Shown: positions 1 through 10,137 of the stretch, piece by piece
Position numbering within the stretch: the first letter of the stretch is position 1
How the letters are laid out: each line of letters begins with the position of its first letter
DNA from: Herbaspirillum sp. SJZ107
GTDB taxonomy: Bacteria > Pseudomonadota > Gammaproteobacteria > Burkholderiales > Burkholderiaceae_D
Length of the DNA stretch: 64,000 bases
Direction: 5' to 3'
NCBI RefSeq assembly: GCF_006715485.1
Contig: NZ_VFNH01000003.1
Location: forward strand, 806,001-870,000
Notes under the pieces: generated by a model
What the model saw: the letters and a program-made list of their open reading frames with translations, nothing else
Told to the model about the DNA's origin: nothing
Database searches by the model: none
Position numbers and translations under genes: made by a program

Positions 1-2
1 TG

Positions 3-983
3 GCGGTGCCCTGGCGCATGCAGATGCTGCACCTGGCGCTGGTGGTGAGCGATGGCGCGGGCGACCATTTGTATCTGAGCCTGTCGAATCCGGCGGCGGA
101 CCTGCCGCCCATGGCGGCGCACAGCGTGGTCCGGGGCGCGGCGCCGGCCTGGACCGCCTGCCCTTTCGATGCGGGTCCGGCGCCGGGGCGGCTGGCGATT
201 ACCCGGGTGCAGATCGGCGACGCCAGCGACCGCGCTTTCGTGGTGGTCGACGCCGTGCTCGATGCGGACGGTGCGCGCCGGCCGGCACGCTATGCGATCG
301 ATCTCGGCCGCGGCGCCAGCCGCAGCGCCGGACCGCGCTGGATCGAGCACCGGCTGCCGCTCGACGGCGGCCGCGTGCTGGCGTCCTGCCTCGGGCGCTG
401 CCGCGGCGGCTGGGACGTGGACGGGCTGTACCTGGCAGGCATGGCCGGTACCGACGCGCAACTGCTGTACGCGCCGCTGTACAACCCCTTCAATCCGATG
501 CAACCGCGCTGGGCGCGCCATCTGGCATTGCCGCGCGGCCGCAGCGCCGACGCGATCGCCGCCTGCCGCAATGCGGACAATACCTCCGGCCTGTACGTCG
601 CCGCGCAGGGCACGCTGTATTATTTTTCCGCCACCAACCAGAACGAAGGCGCACAGGCGCTGGCGCTCGGCAGCGGGCCGGCCTTCGACGGCATGCGCAG
701 CCTGTTTGCGGCGGCCACCGGCGAGCGCGTCACGATATGGGGATTGAACGGGGCGGGCCAGGTGATCTGCACGGGCGCACCCCAGGTCCATGTCGCCGAT
801 CCAGGCGCCTGGAGCGTCCCGGTGGTGATCCTGTCGGATGTGGAGGCAATCGCGCCGTCACCGGACGGCGACGGCATCGATTACACCTTGTTTGCGCAGT
901 CCGGCGCCAGCCTGGTCAGGGTGACCAAGGCGCCGGGCAGTGGCGGCTGGACCCGCGAGGACGTGGGTCCGTTCCAGCATTGA
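3..983 (+). CDS. Hypothetical protein, 5' end outside the window
   Basis: The frame is open from the left edge, so the true start is probably upstream; a GTG at position 6 has no ribosome-binding site. The visible 325 residues have no signal peptide or membrane segment and are built of short beta-strand-like stretches with small turn motifs, for example LYYFSATNQ and TIWGLNGAGQV. That pattern recalls a beta-propeller or tectonin-like repeat protein, but I cannot name the family. The gene ends 17 bases before the convergent stop of the next gene. Function is unknown. Confidence 0.65.
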   Translation, partial: AVPWRMQMLHLALVVSDGAGDHLYLSLSNPAADLPPMAAHSVVRGAAPAWTACPFDAGPAPGRLAITRVQIGDASDRAFVVVDAVLDADGARRPARYAIDLGRGASRSAGPRWIEHRLPLDGGRVLASCLGRCRGGWDVDGLYLAGMAGTDAQLLYAPLYNPFNPMQPRWARHLALPRGRSADAIAACRNADNTSGLYVAAQGTLYYFSATNQNEGAQALALGSGPAFDGMRSLFAAATGERVTIWGLNGAGQVICTGAPQVHVADPGAWSVPVVILSDVEAIAPSPDGDGIDYTLFAQSGASLVRVTKAPGSGGWTREDVGPFQH

Positions 984-1000
984 CGGCTGTGCTTCGCAGC

Positions 1001-1585
1001 TCAGCGCGAACCGTTGCCGGCCGGCGCGCCGCCATCGGGACCGGCACCATGGATGCCCTGGCTCGAGGCGTCGTCGTCGCTGCCCTGGCGCGTGCCCGGG
1101 TTGCCGCCTGCGGCAGTTGCCCCCATGCCGGCTTGGGCGTTACGGCTGGCCTGGTACTGGCCCTCGACGCCGCCCGGCAGCGGTCCGGTGGCGCTGCCGT
1201 GGCTGTTCTGGGGTGCGCCCGGCGGATTGACGTTACTTTCCGGGTTGGCGTGCTGGAAGTTGGTATAGACACCGGACGACGAGGCGCGGGCGCCGCTCTG
1301 GCGGTTCTGGCTGCCGCTGCCGCCATTGCCGCCGTCTTCCGGCGTAAACCCGACGCCGCTCTGGTCCGGCACGTCCGGGCGCCAGGCCTGGCCGTTGGAA
1401 GCGCCGGCATCCTGGCCCGGATCGTCTTTCTGACGGTTGGCTTCGCCTGCCGGCGTGCCGCCCGCATTGCCCTGCTGCTTATCCGATTGCTCGTTGCCGG
1501 TGAAGCCGACACCGCTCTTGTCGGCCACCTTGTTGCTGCCCACGTCGCTGTGGCCCCAGTCATTGTGTTGATTTCCAGCCATCAT
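1001..1585 (-). CDS. Small hydrophilic, probably disordered protein
   Basis: This 194-residue protein is very rich in Gly, Asn, Gln, Ser and Asp, with almost no large hydrophobic residues, no signal peptide and no membrane segment. The motif SGVGFT appears twice (about residues 24-29 and 79-84) in similar acidic surroundings, which is the only visible repeat. Two ATG codons are adjacent at the start; AAGGAG sits 3 bases before the first and 6 before the second, so the second (1582) is the likelier start. The composition resembles stress-induced hydrophilic proteins. No function can be assigned. Two opposite-strand frames overlap this gene, but the ribosome-binding site and the repeated motif favour this one. 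Confidence 0.6.
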   Translation of the reverse strand: MMAGNQHNDWGHSDVGSNKVADKSGVGFTGNEQSDKQQGNAGGTPAGEANRQKDDPGQDAGASNGQAWRPDVPDQSGVGFTPEDGGNGGSGSQNRQSGARASSSGVYTNFQHANPESNVNPPGAPQNSHGSATGPLPGGVEGQYQASRNAQAGMGATAAGGNPGTRQGSDDDASSQGIHGAGPDGGAPAGNGSR

Positions 1586-1677
1586 GATCTCCTTTGCATA
1601 CTGTCAGTAGACATGATGGTAGCCACCTGGGCGACCATTCCAATCGGCGCGCGTGCCCTACCGTTGTAGGACTGGCC

Positions 1678-2907
1678 TTATTGGCGCGCTTTGATGATGG
1701 TCCAAATGGCGCCGCTATCGGTCAATAGATACAGCTCGCCCTGCCCATCCTGGCCGAACGAGACGATGCGGCCGACGTTGGTGAGATTCCAGTCGCGCTG
1801 CTCGGTTGCCGTCCTGCCGCTGACCAGGAAACTGCGCACGAAACCGGCGCAATAGTCCGAATAAAAATAGTGCCCGGCCAGCTCCGGCATGGCGCTGCCG
1901 CGGTAGACGAAGCCGCCGGTGATCGAACAGGGGCTGCTGGTGGCGCTCGTATGGGGATAGTCGAACACCGGCAGGGTCAGGCCGTTCTGGTCGCAGGTCT
2001 GCGCCCCGTAGCAGGCCGTGCCTTCCATGCGCGGCCAGCCGTAATTCAGCCCGCCCTGGGTTGCCGCCTCGACGTCGACCTCTTCGCGCGCATCCTGGCC
2101 GACGTCGGCGATATAGATCTGGCCGCCGGCGAGCGCGCCGCGGTCGAAGCTGAAGCGCCACGGATTGCGCAGGCCCGAGGCCCAGATCTCGGCGCGGTTG
2201 CCGGACCCGTTGACGTAGGGGTTGGTCGGCGGGATGCGGTAGGGTTCGGCGGCGCTGGCGGCGCTGACGTCCAGGCGCAGCAGCTTGCCCAGTAGCGACC
2301 CCGGGTTCTGGGCGTTGCGGTTCGGATCGCCGGCGCCGCCGCCGTCGCCGGTGCCCAGGTACAGGTAGCCGTCGGGGCCGAACGCGACCGTGCCGCCCAC
2401 GTGGTTCTGGTAGGTCGGGTGCGGGATCCGGATGATGGTCAGCGCGGAGGCCGGATCGGCCACGTCGGCATTGCTGGAGACCGTATAGCGCTCGACCACG
2501 ATGTCGCCGCTCAGATCGGTGCGGTAGACGTAGAAGCGGCCGTTGCTGGCATAGCCGGGATCGAAGGCCATCGACAGCAGGCCGCCTTCGCCGGCGGTGC
2601 TGACGCCCGTGCGGATATCGAGGAAAGGCCGGGCCAGCGCGCTGCCGCTGCGCATGACCAGGATGCGGCCGGCACGCTCGGTGACGAACTGGCGCGTGTC
2701 GCCGGGCGGCGCGGTCAGGTAGGTGGGCGCGTTCAGGCCGCTGGCATAGGGACCGAGCGCCAGGTTGATCGTCACCGGCGGTTGCGGGGTGGGGGTGGTG
2801 ACGGGTGGCGTCGTGCCGCCACCTGTGCCGCCACCGCCGCCGCCACCGCACGAGACCAGCAGGCCGGCGGCCAGGGGGAGCGTAAAAGACAAGGGCTTGA
2901 TCGACAT
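1678..2907 (-). CDS. PQQ-dependent sugar dehydrogenase-like lipoprotein
   Basis: The product belongs to the soluble glucose/sorbosone dehydrogenase (GSDH, Asd/HHIP-like) beta-propeller family, which oxidises sugars with PQQ in the periplasm. Residues 1-22 form a lipoprotein signal with lipobox LVSC, followed by a poly-Gly and Thr/Pro linker. Typical family motifs follow: GDGGGAGDPNRNAQNP, GLRNPWRFSFDR, IADVGQDAREEVD and NYGWPRMEG. I place the start at 2907 because GAGGAGG lies just upstream and the signal peptide begins there; the frame is open 66 bases further. Length (409 aa) is normal for the family. No PQQ biosynthesis genes are visible nearby. The real substrate is unknown. Confidence 0.88.
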   Translation of the reverse strand: MSIKPLSFTLPLAAGLLVSCGGGGGGGTGGGTTPPVTTPTPQPPVTINLALGPYASGLNAPTYLTAPPGDTRQFVTERAGRILVMRSGSALARPFLDIRTGVSTAGEGGLLSMAFDPGYASNGRFYVYRTDLSGDIVVERYTVSSNADVADPASALTIIRIPHPTYQNHVGGTVAFGPDGYLYLGTGDGGGAGDPNRNAQNPGSLLGKLLRLDVSAASAAEPYRIPPTNPYVNGSGNRAEIWASGLRNPWRFSFDRGALAGGQIYIADVGQDAREEVDVEAATQGGLNYGWPRMEGTACYGAQTCDQNGLTLPVFDYPHTSATSSPCSITGGFVYRGSAMPELAGHYFYSDYCAGFVRSFLVSGRTATEQRDWNLTNVGRIVSFGQDGQGELYLLTDSGAIWTIIKARQ

Positions 2908-3000
2908 CGCGGCCTCCTCAGGCTGGCTTTGCCTCAACCATACTCCGATTTTTTCCCTTGTCCATACGCGCACGAAAGCGTGTGCGCGGACAGTCCAGCC

Positions 3001-3876
3001 TCAGTGCTGGGTTTCGAGGGCCGGCTGCTCGGCCAGCGATTGCAGCGGTTTCGATGCCTGCAAGGGCGCCAGCCCGGCCGGCAGCGGCACCCGTACCGGG
3101 CGGCTGTGCAGGTTCGCCGAGGACGGCACCTTGTCCGTGATGGCGGGCGCGGCATCCCAGACCGGCGCGTCGATGCCTTCGAACACGGCTTTCAGCTGCT
3201 GGCCCCAGGCGATGCGCAGGCGCTGGAAATACTGGTTCTGTTCGTCGATGGTGACGAAGCGCGTGAGCGCCAGGCTGCCGTTTTCATACACCAGCAGGTC
3301 GAGCGGCAGGCCGACCGCGACGTTCGAGCGCAGCGTCGAATCCATCGACACCAGCGCGCACTTGGCGGCATCGTCGAGCGAGGTCTGGGGCGTGATCACG
3401 CGGTCCAGGATCGGCTTGCCGTACTTGGCTTCGCCGATCTGGAAATACGGGTTCTCGTCGTGCGACTCGATGAAATTGCCGGCCGAGTAGATATAGAACA
3501 GGCGGCAGCGTTCGGTGCCGATCTGGCCGCCGAAGATCAGGCTGATATTGAAGTCGACGCCGAACTCGGTCAGCTTGGCCGCGTCTTCCTTGTGCACGCT
3601 GCGCACGGCTTCGCCGACGATGCGCGCCGCTTCGTACATGGTGGGCGCGGTCCAGATCGTGGTGCCGTCCTGGGTGACGTAGCTGGAAATGGTCTGGCGC
3701 ACCGCTTGCGAGATCGACAGGTTCCCGGCCGTCATCAGGACCATCATGCGCTCGCCCGGGTTTTCGAAGACGCTCAGCTTGCGGGCCGTGCTGACCTGGT
3801 CGATACCGGCGTTGGTGCGCGAATCGGCCAGGAAGACCAGGCCGGCCTCCAGGCGCATGCCTACACAATAAGTCAT
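3001..3876 (-). CDS. Anbu proteasome-type peptidase
   Basis: This is an Anbu (ancestral beta subunit) protein of the Ntn-hydrolase/HslV-like fold. The start MTYCVG puts Thr2 at the N-terminus after Met removal, which would be the catalytic threonine; the expected Asp (LADSRTNAG) and Lys (STARKL) of the active site follow around residues 18-33. Length (291 aa) is longer than HslV and normal for Anbu. The AGGAAA ribosome-binding site is 8 bases upstream. It is the last gene of an operon with ATP-grasp and alpha-E genes, the usual Anbu companions. Anbu substrates are not established; self-assembly and peptide cleavage are reported for the family. The cytoplasm is inferred from the absence of a signal peptide. 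Confidence 0.9.
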   Translation of the reverse strand: MTYCVGMRLEAGLVFLADSRTNAGIDQVSTARKLSVFENPGERMMVLMTAGNLSISQAVRQTISSYVTQDGTTIWTAPTMYEAARIVGEAVRSVHKEDAAKLTEFGVDFNISLIFGGQIGTERCRLFYIYSAGNFIESHDENPYFQIGEAKYGKPILDRVITPQTSLDDAAKCALVSMDSTLRSNVAVGLPLDLLVYENGSLALTRFVTIDEQNQYFQRLRIAWGQQLKAVFEGIDAPVWDAAPAITDKVPSSANLHSRPVRVPLPAGLAPLQASKPLQSLAEQPALETQH

Positions 3877-4047
3877 GGCTGGGATTTCCTAAGTGAAATT
3901 TTTATTCTACACGGGCATTTCAGGCCGGCACAATGCAGGCTTCACCATGGGGGCTGTGTCCACCCCCGCCGTGTCGCATTCCGGGCACAGGTGCCGCACC
4001 ACTTCGGTACGCGACTGCACCGAAGCCGTGCGTGCCCAGGAGGCATC

Positions 4048-4989
4048 TCACTCGCCCAGCGGGACCAGGAAATCGCGGCTGATGCCGTTGCCCAGCTTGT
4101 AGATGTTTTCCATGAAGCGGCCGAGGGTCTGGTCGAGTCCGGTTTCCAGGATATCCTCGATGCGCGCGAACTGCAGTTCCGCATGCATCTTGCCGGCCAG
4201 CCTTTCGGTGTTCGCGGAGACGTCATTGCGCACCGCCTTCAGGTTGTGGACGACCCGTTCCATGCAGGCCAGCAGCGAGCGCGGCATGTCGGCGCGCAGC
4301 ATCAGGAGTTCGGCCACGCGTGCCGGCGTGATCGAATCGCGGTACACCTTGCGGTAGGTCTCGAAGCCGGCCACCGAGCGCAGCAGTGCGGCCCAATAGT
4401 AAAACTCGCGCTGGGTCAGCATCTCGTGGGTCGCATTGCCCTTGGCAGCGTGGTACTTGACGTCGAGGATGCGCGCGGTGCTGTCGGCCCGTTCCAGGAA
4501 GGTGCCGAGGCTGATGAACACCATCGCCTCGTCGGCCAGCATGGTGCCCAGCGTGACGCCGCGCGCCAAGTGGCAGCGGTGCTTGACCCATTCGAAGAAT
4601 TCGCCGGGATCGCCGTCGTGGGCCACGCGCTCGCGCAGGTCGAGCCAGGTCGCATTCTGCGTTTCCCAGACTTCGGTGGTGAGCACGCCGCGCACCGCAC
4701 GCGCGTTTTCGCGCGCCGCGGTCAGGCAGGACACGATCGACGAGGGGTTCGCGGTGTCGCTGACCATGAAGGCGAGCACATTTTTGGCGTCGAGCGTCTC
4801 GTATTTGGCATCGAAGGCGCCCTGCAGTTCGGAGATGCCGAGCATGGCGCGCCAGGTCTGTTCGGCGTCGAACTGCGATTGCGGCAACATCGCCGTCTGC
4901 AATGCCACGTCGAGCATGCGCGCGGTGTTTTCGGCACGCTCGGTATAGCGCGCCATCCAGTACAGGTGGTCTGCGGTGCGGCTCAGCAT
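4048..4989 (-). CDS. Alpha-E domain protein (DUF403)
   Basis: The 313-residue all-helical protein begins MLSRTADHLYWMARYTERAENTAR-like, the hallmark of the alpha-E (DUF403) family, which regularly sits between circularly permuted ATP-grasp and transglutaminase genes. AAGGAG lies 8 bases before the ATG, and the gene starts 12 bases after the ATP-grasp stop, so they are surely cotranscribed. Biochemical role is unknown; a part in synthesis of a peptide tag or modification together with the ATP-grasp ligase is inferred from context. The TGA stop is followed by 46 further sense codons in the same frame. Confidence 0.9.
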   Translation of the reverse strand: MLSRTADHLYWMARYTERAENTARMLDVALQTAMLPQSQFDAEQTWRAMLGISELQGAFDAKYETLDAKNVLAFMVSDTANPSSIVSCLTAARENARAVRGVLTTEVWETQNATWLDLRERVAHDGDPGEFFEWVKHRCHLARGVTLGTMLADEAMVFISLGTFLERADSTARILDVKYHAAKGNATHEMLTQREFYYWAALLRSVAGFETYRKVYRDSITPARVAELLMLRADMPRSLLACMERVVHNLKAVRNDVSANTERLAGKMHAELQFARIEDILETGLDQTLGRFMENIYKLGNGISRDFLVPLGE

Positions 4990-5001
4990 GCTTGTTACTC
5001 C

Positions 5002-6420
5002 TTATTCCTCGAGAATCCAGGTGTCCTTGGTGCCGCCGCCCTGCGACGAGTTCACCACCAGCGAGCCTTCCTGCAGCGCCACCCGGGTCAGTCCGCCCGG
5101 CACCATTGAAATCGTCTTGCCCGACAGGACGAACGGGCGCAGGTCGATGTGGCGCGGCGCGATGCCGTTTTCCACATAGGTCGGGCAGGCCGACAGGGCC
5201 AGCGTCGGCTGGGCGATGTAGCCTTCCGGCTTGGCGATCAGGCGCCGCCTGAAATCCTCGATCTGCTGTTTGCTGGCGGCCGGGCCGATCAGCATGCCGT
5301 AGCCGCCGGCGCCGTGCACTTCCTTTACCACCAGCTTGTCGAGATTGGCCAGCGTGTACGACAGGTCGTCCGGCTTGCGGCATTGCCAGGTCGGCACGTT
5401 GTTCAGCAGCGGCTGCTCCGATAAATAGAATTTGATCATGTCGGGCACGAAGGGGTAGATCGACTTGTCGTCGGCGACGCCGGTGCCGATCGCATTCGCC
5501 AGCGTGACCCGCCCCGCGCGGTAGGCCGACAGCAGGCCCGGCACGCCCAGGCTCGAATCCGGGCGGAACGCCAGCGGATCGAGGAAATCGTCGTCGAGGC
5601 GGCGGTAGATGACGTCGACGCGCTTGGGGCCGCGGATGGTGCGCATCCAGACCTGGTCGGCGTCGACGAACAGATCCTTGCCCTCGACCAGCTCGACGCC
5701 CATCTGCTGCGCCAGGAAGGCGTGCTCGAAATAGGCCGAGTTGTACATGCCCGGCGTCATGACGACCACGGTCGGGTCGTTGACGCCGGTCGGCGCCACC
5801 GAGCGCAGGTTTTCCAGCAGCATGTCCGGGTAATGCTCGACCGGGGCGATGCGGTGGTGCGCGAACAGTTCCGGGAACAGGCGCATCATCATCTTGCGGT
5901 CTTCCAGCATGTAGGAGACGCCCGAGGGCACGCGCAGGTTGTCTTCCAGCACATAGAATTCGCCCTGGCCGGCGCGCACGATGTCGACCCCGGCGATGTG
6001 GGCGTAGATGTCGGACGGCACGCTGATGCCCTGCATCTCGGGGCGGTACTGGGCGTTCTGGACGATCTGCTGGGCCGGCATGATGCCGGCCTTGATGATG
6101 TTCTGGTCGTGGTAGATGTCGTGCACGAACATGTTGAGCGCCTGGACGCGTTGGGCCAGGCCGGCCTGCAGGGCGGTCCACTCGTGCGCGGGGATGATGC
6201 GCGGGATGGTATCGAAGGGAATCAGGCGCTCGGTGCCGGCGCCGTCGCCGTACACGGCAAAGGTGATGCCGACGCGGCGGAAGGTCAGATCGGCCTCGGC
6301 GCGCTTGCGCTCGATACGCTCCGGCGGCTGGCGCTGCAGCCAGGCGTCGAAGGCATGGTAGTGCTCGCGGACCTGGCCCGATTCGCCGCCTACCATTTCG
6401 TTGAAATATGCCGCCATCAT
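5002..6420 (-). CDS. Circularly permuted ATP-grasp protein (DUF404/DUF407)
   Basis: The product is a circularly permuted type-2 ATP-grasp enzyme, likely an ATP-dependent carboxylate-amine or peptide-bond ligase. Visible family stretches include LNMFVHDIYHDQNI, DLFVDADQVWMRTIRGPK, VTLANAIGTGVADDKS and VKEVHGAGGYGML. The frame is open far upstream (to 6723), but homologous sequence begins MMAAYFNEM at 6420, where AGGAGGAG precedes the ATG; this gives 472 residues, normal for the family. It is first in the operon with alpha-E and Anbu. Substrate is unknown. The upstream gap is shared with the divergent isocitrate dehydrogenase gene. Confidence 0.9.
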   Translation of the reverse strand: MMAAYFNEMVGGESGQVREHYHAFDAWLQRQPPERIERKRAEADLTFRRVGITFAVYGDGAGTERLIPFDTIPRIIPAHEWTALQAGLAQRVQALNMFVHDIYHDQNIIKAGIMPAQQIVQNAQYRPEMQGISVPSDIYAHIAGVDIVRAGQGEFYVLEDNLRVPSGVSYMLEDRKMMMRLFPELFAHHRIAPVEHYPDMLLENLRSVAPTGVNDPTVVVMTPGMYNSAYFEHAFLAQQMGVELVEGKDLFVDADQVWMRTIRGPKRVDVIYRRLDDDFLDPLAFRPDSSLGVPGLLSAYRAGRVTLANAIGTGVADDKSIYPFVPDMIKFYLSEQPLLNNVPTWQCRKPDDLSYTLANLDKLVVKEVHGAGGYGMLIGPAASKQQIEDFRRRLIAKPEGYIAQPTLALSACPTYVENGIAPRHIDLRPFVLSGKTISMVPGGLTRVALQEGSLVVNSSQGGGTKDTWILEE

Positions 6421-6721
6421 GCTGCTCCTCCTGTATCGACAGGTTCTTCGTATCAAGAAACGTGCCAAGAAAACATGATCAAAATTGCACTGCCGTGGTG
6501 CGGCACGGGTGCCGCATGGCGGCGCGTATGGCGACGCCTGAAGCGGCCGGGTGCGTAAAAGGTGGTATCCGCACCAAAGGTCGGGCATAATATGGCGCTT
6601 GTCTTCTGTCTTATATAAGACTTGGCCTCCAAACCCCGCTATGTTTGCGATCCGGGATCGGTTAGGATCGACGTCTGGCGAGCAGGCCATGAATTTTGAG
6701 TACCAACCGAGGAAAATGCGC
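6421..6721. other. Divergent intergenic region, Anbu operon / isocitrate dehydrogenase
   Basis: This 301-base gap holds the promoters of both flanking genes. It contains a TATAAT-like stretch (CATAATATGG near 6589) on the plus strand, the 14-bp palindrome listed separately just downstream of it, and a short GATCC/GGATC inverted repeat near 6656. I see no small gene with a convincing ribosome-binding site. Confidence 0.5.
6608..6621. promoter_or_regulatory. Perfect 14-bp palindrome GTCTTATATAAGAC, candidate operator
   Basis: GTCTTATATAAGAC is identical on both strands and lies about 100 bases upstream of the isocitrate dehydrogenase start, immediately after a TATAAT-like hexamer. A perfect AT-centred palindrome at this place is what a dimeric repressor (for example GntR/FadR type) would bind. 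The regulator is not identified here, and no such gene is adjacent. Confidence 0.5.
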
Positions 6722-8953
<2,232 letters not shown>

Positions 8954-8976
8954 GCGGGCGACCTGCCGTGTTAAAG

Positions 8977-9006
8977 AATGCCAGCCTTCGGGCTGGCATT
9001 TTTTTT
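8977..9006 (+). terminator. Rho-independent terminator after isocitrate dehydrogenase
   Basis: A perfect 10-bp stem (AATGCCAGCC / GGCTGGCATT) with a TTCG tetraloop is followed by a run of T residues, 23 bases after the isocitrate dehydrogenase stop. Confidence 0.93.
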
Positions 9007-9051
9007 GGTCCGGTTGATTGCTCAGTACGCTTTGGCACAGCGCAAGCAGAC

Positions 9052-10137
9052 TCATGCGTCGTGGATGCCGTAGCGTACATCGTTGCGGTCGTGTGCCTGC
9101 GGCCCCTCGACCAGGTAGGCATCCCACCCCAGCCGCCCGCGCTTCTGCTGCGGTTCCATGGTGACGCTGCGCACGTCCGCCGCCCGCAGCACCAGCGCCA
9201 CCTCGTATTCCAGCGTCACCCCGGTGAACATCCGCACCAGGCTGGCCAGGGCCCGCGCTGCCCGCCCGCCGGGCAGGAAGGCGGCGAACCCTGCATGGTC
9301 GAGCGGACCGATCACCAGCCGCAGGCGCAGGTCGCGCTGCCACACCCGGGCGCCGGCCATGGCGCTGCTGCCCAGCACCGCGGTCGGGCAGCCCAGCACG
9401 GTCTGCTGCGCCGGCGGCACGTCGTACCAGCTGCCGACGAACTGCTCGGCATGCACCGGCTGCCCGAAATATTCGGACAGCACGCGCGCCATCTGCACCG
9501 CCGACGCCGGACGGTGCCGCAGCGAGCCGGCGAAATAGCCGATCGATTCGTCCAGCACGGCGCCATCGTCGTCGTGCGCCAGGCGCCGGCGCAGCGATGC
9601 GCTGCCCACGCCAGCCAGGCTCAGCAGCAGGGGCAGGAAGCCATCCTTGCCACCGACCTGGTATTTCAGGGCCAGCCGGTACTTGCACCATGCCTGGTAG
9701 AACAGCGCCAGCGAGCGGTTCGAAAAGGTGTCCAGCAAGGCTCGCGCGCCGTCGTCGCGCTGCGCGGCCTGGTGCTCGGCGATGCGCTCGGTGTAATGGA
9801 CTGGCAGCACGCCGTGGCCGCCCAGCAAGCCCATGAAGGCAGGGGTGACGCGTACGTAGCGCAGCGTGCCCGCCTGCAGCGCTTCACTCAGCGAACGTGC
9901 GTCGCGAAGGAGTTCGGGCGGCTCGGTACCGATCGCTTCCAGCTGGCTGGGCGGGAAGCCGAGCGAGGTCGAGTTCTGGAAGCGCAGGTAGTTGGCGACC
10001 ACGCCCTGCTGCGGCGCGCCATGTTTCCTGAGCCAGAGCTCGAGCATGCGCACTGCCTGGAAATATTCGAAGCGCCAGGGCGCCTCGAACAGGCGCTGGA
10101 TTACAGCAGGCTCAAATCGCCGCTTCGGGGTGAACAT
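9052..10137 (-). CDS. tssG: Type VI secretion baseplate protein TssG
   Basis: TssG (ImpH/VasB) is a baseplate wedge subunit that joins TssF, TssE and TssK under the tail sheath. The N-terminus carries the family pattern PWRFEYFQAVRMLE and LRFQNSTSLGFPPSQL; later GLLGGHGVLPVHYTE and ALFYQAWCKYR are also typical. Length is 361 residues, slightly above the usual 330-350. The ATG lies 37 bases inside the 3' end of tssF, so translation is coupled. It is the last gene of the tssE-tssF-tssG operon. Confidence 0.93.
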   Translation of the reverse strand: MFTPKRRFEPAVIQRLFEAPWRFEYFQAVRMLELWLRKHGAPQQGVVANYLRFQNSTSLGFPPSQLEAIGTEPPELLRDARSLSEALQAGTLRYVRVTPAFMGLLGGHGVLPVHYTERIAEHQAAQRDDGARALLDTFSNRSLALFYQAWCKYRLALKYQVGGKDGFLPLLLSLAGVGSASLRRRLAHDDDGAVLDESIGYFAGSLRHRPASAVQMARVLSEYFGQPVHAEQFVGSWYDVPPAQQTVLGCPTAVLGSSAMAGARVWQRDLRLRLVIGPLDHAGFAAFLPGGRAARALASLVRMFTGVTLEYEVALVLRAADVRSVTMEPQQKRGRLGWDAYLVEGPQAHDRNDVRYGIHDA

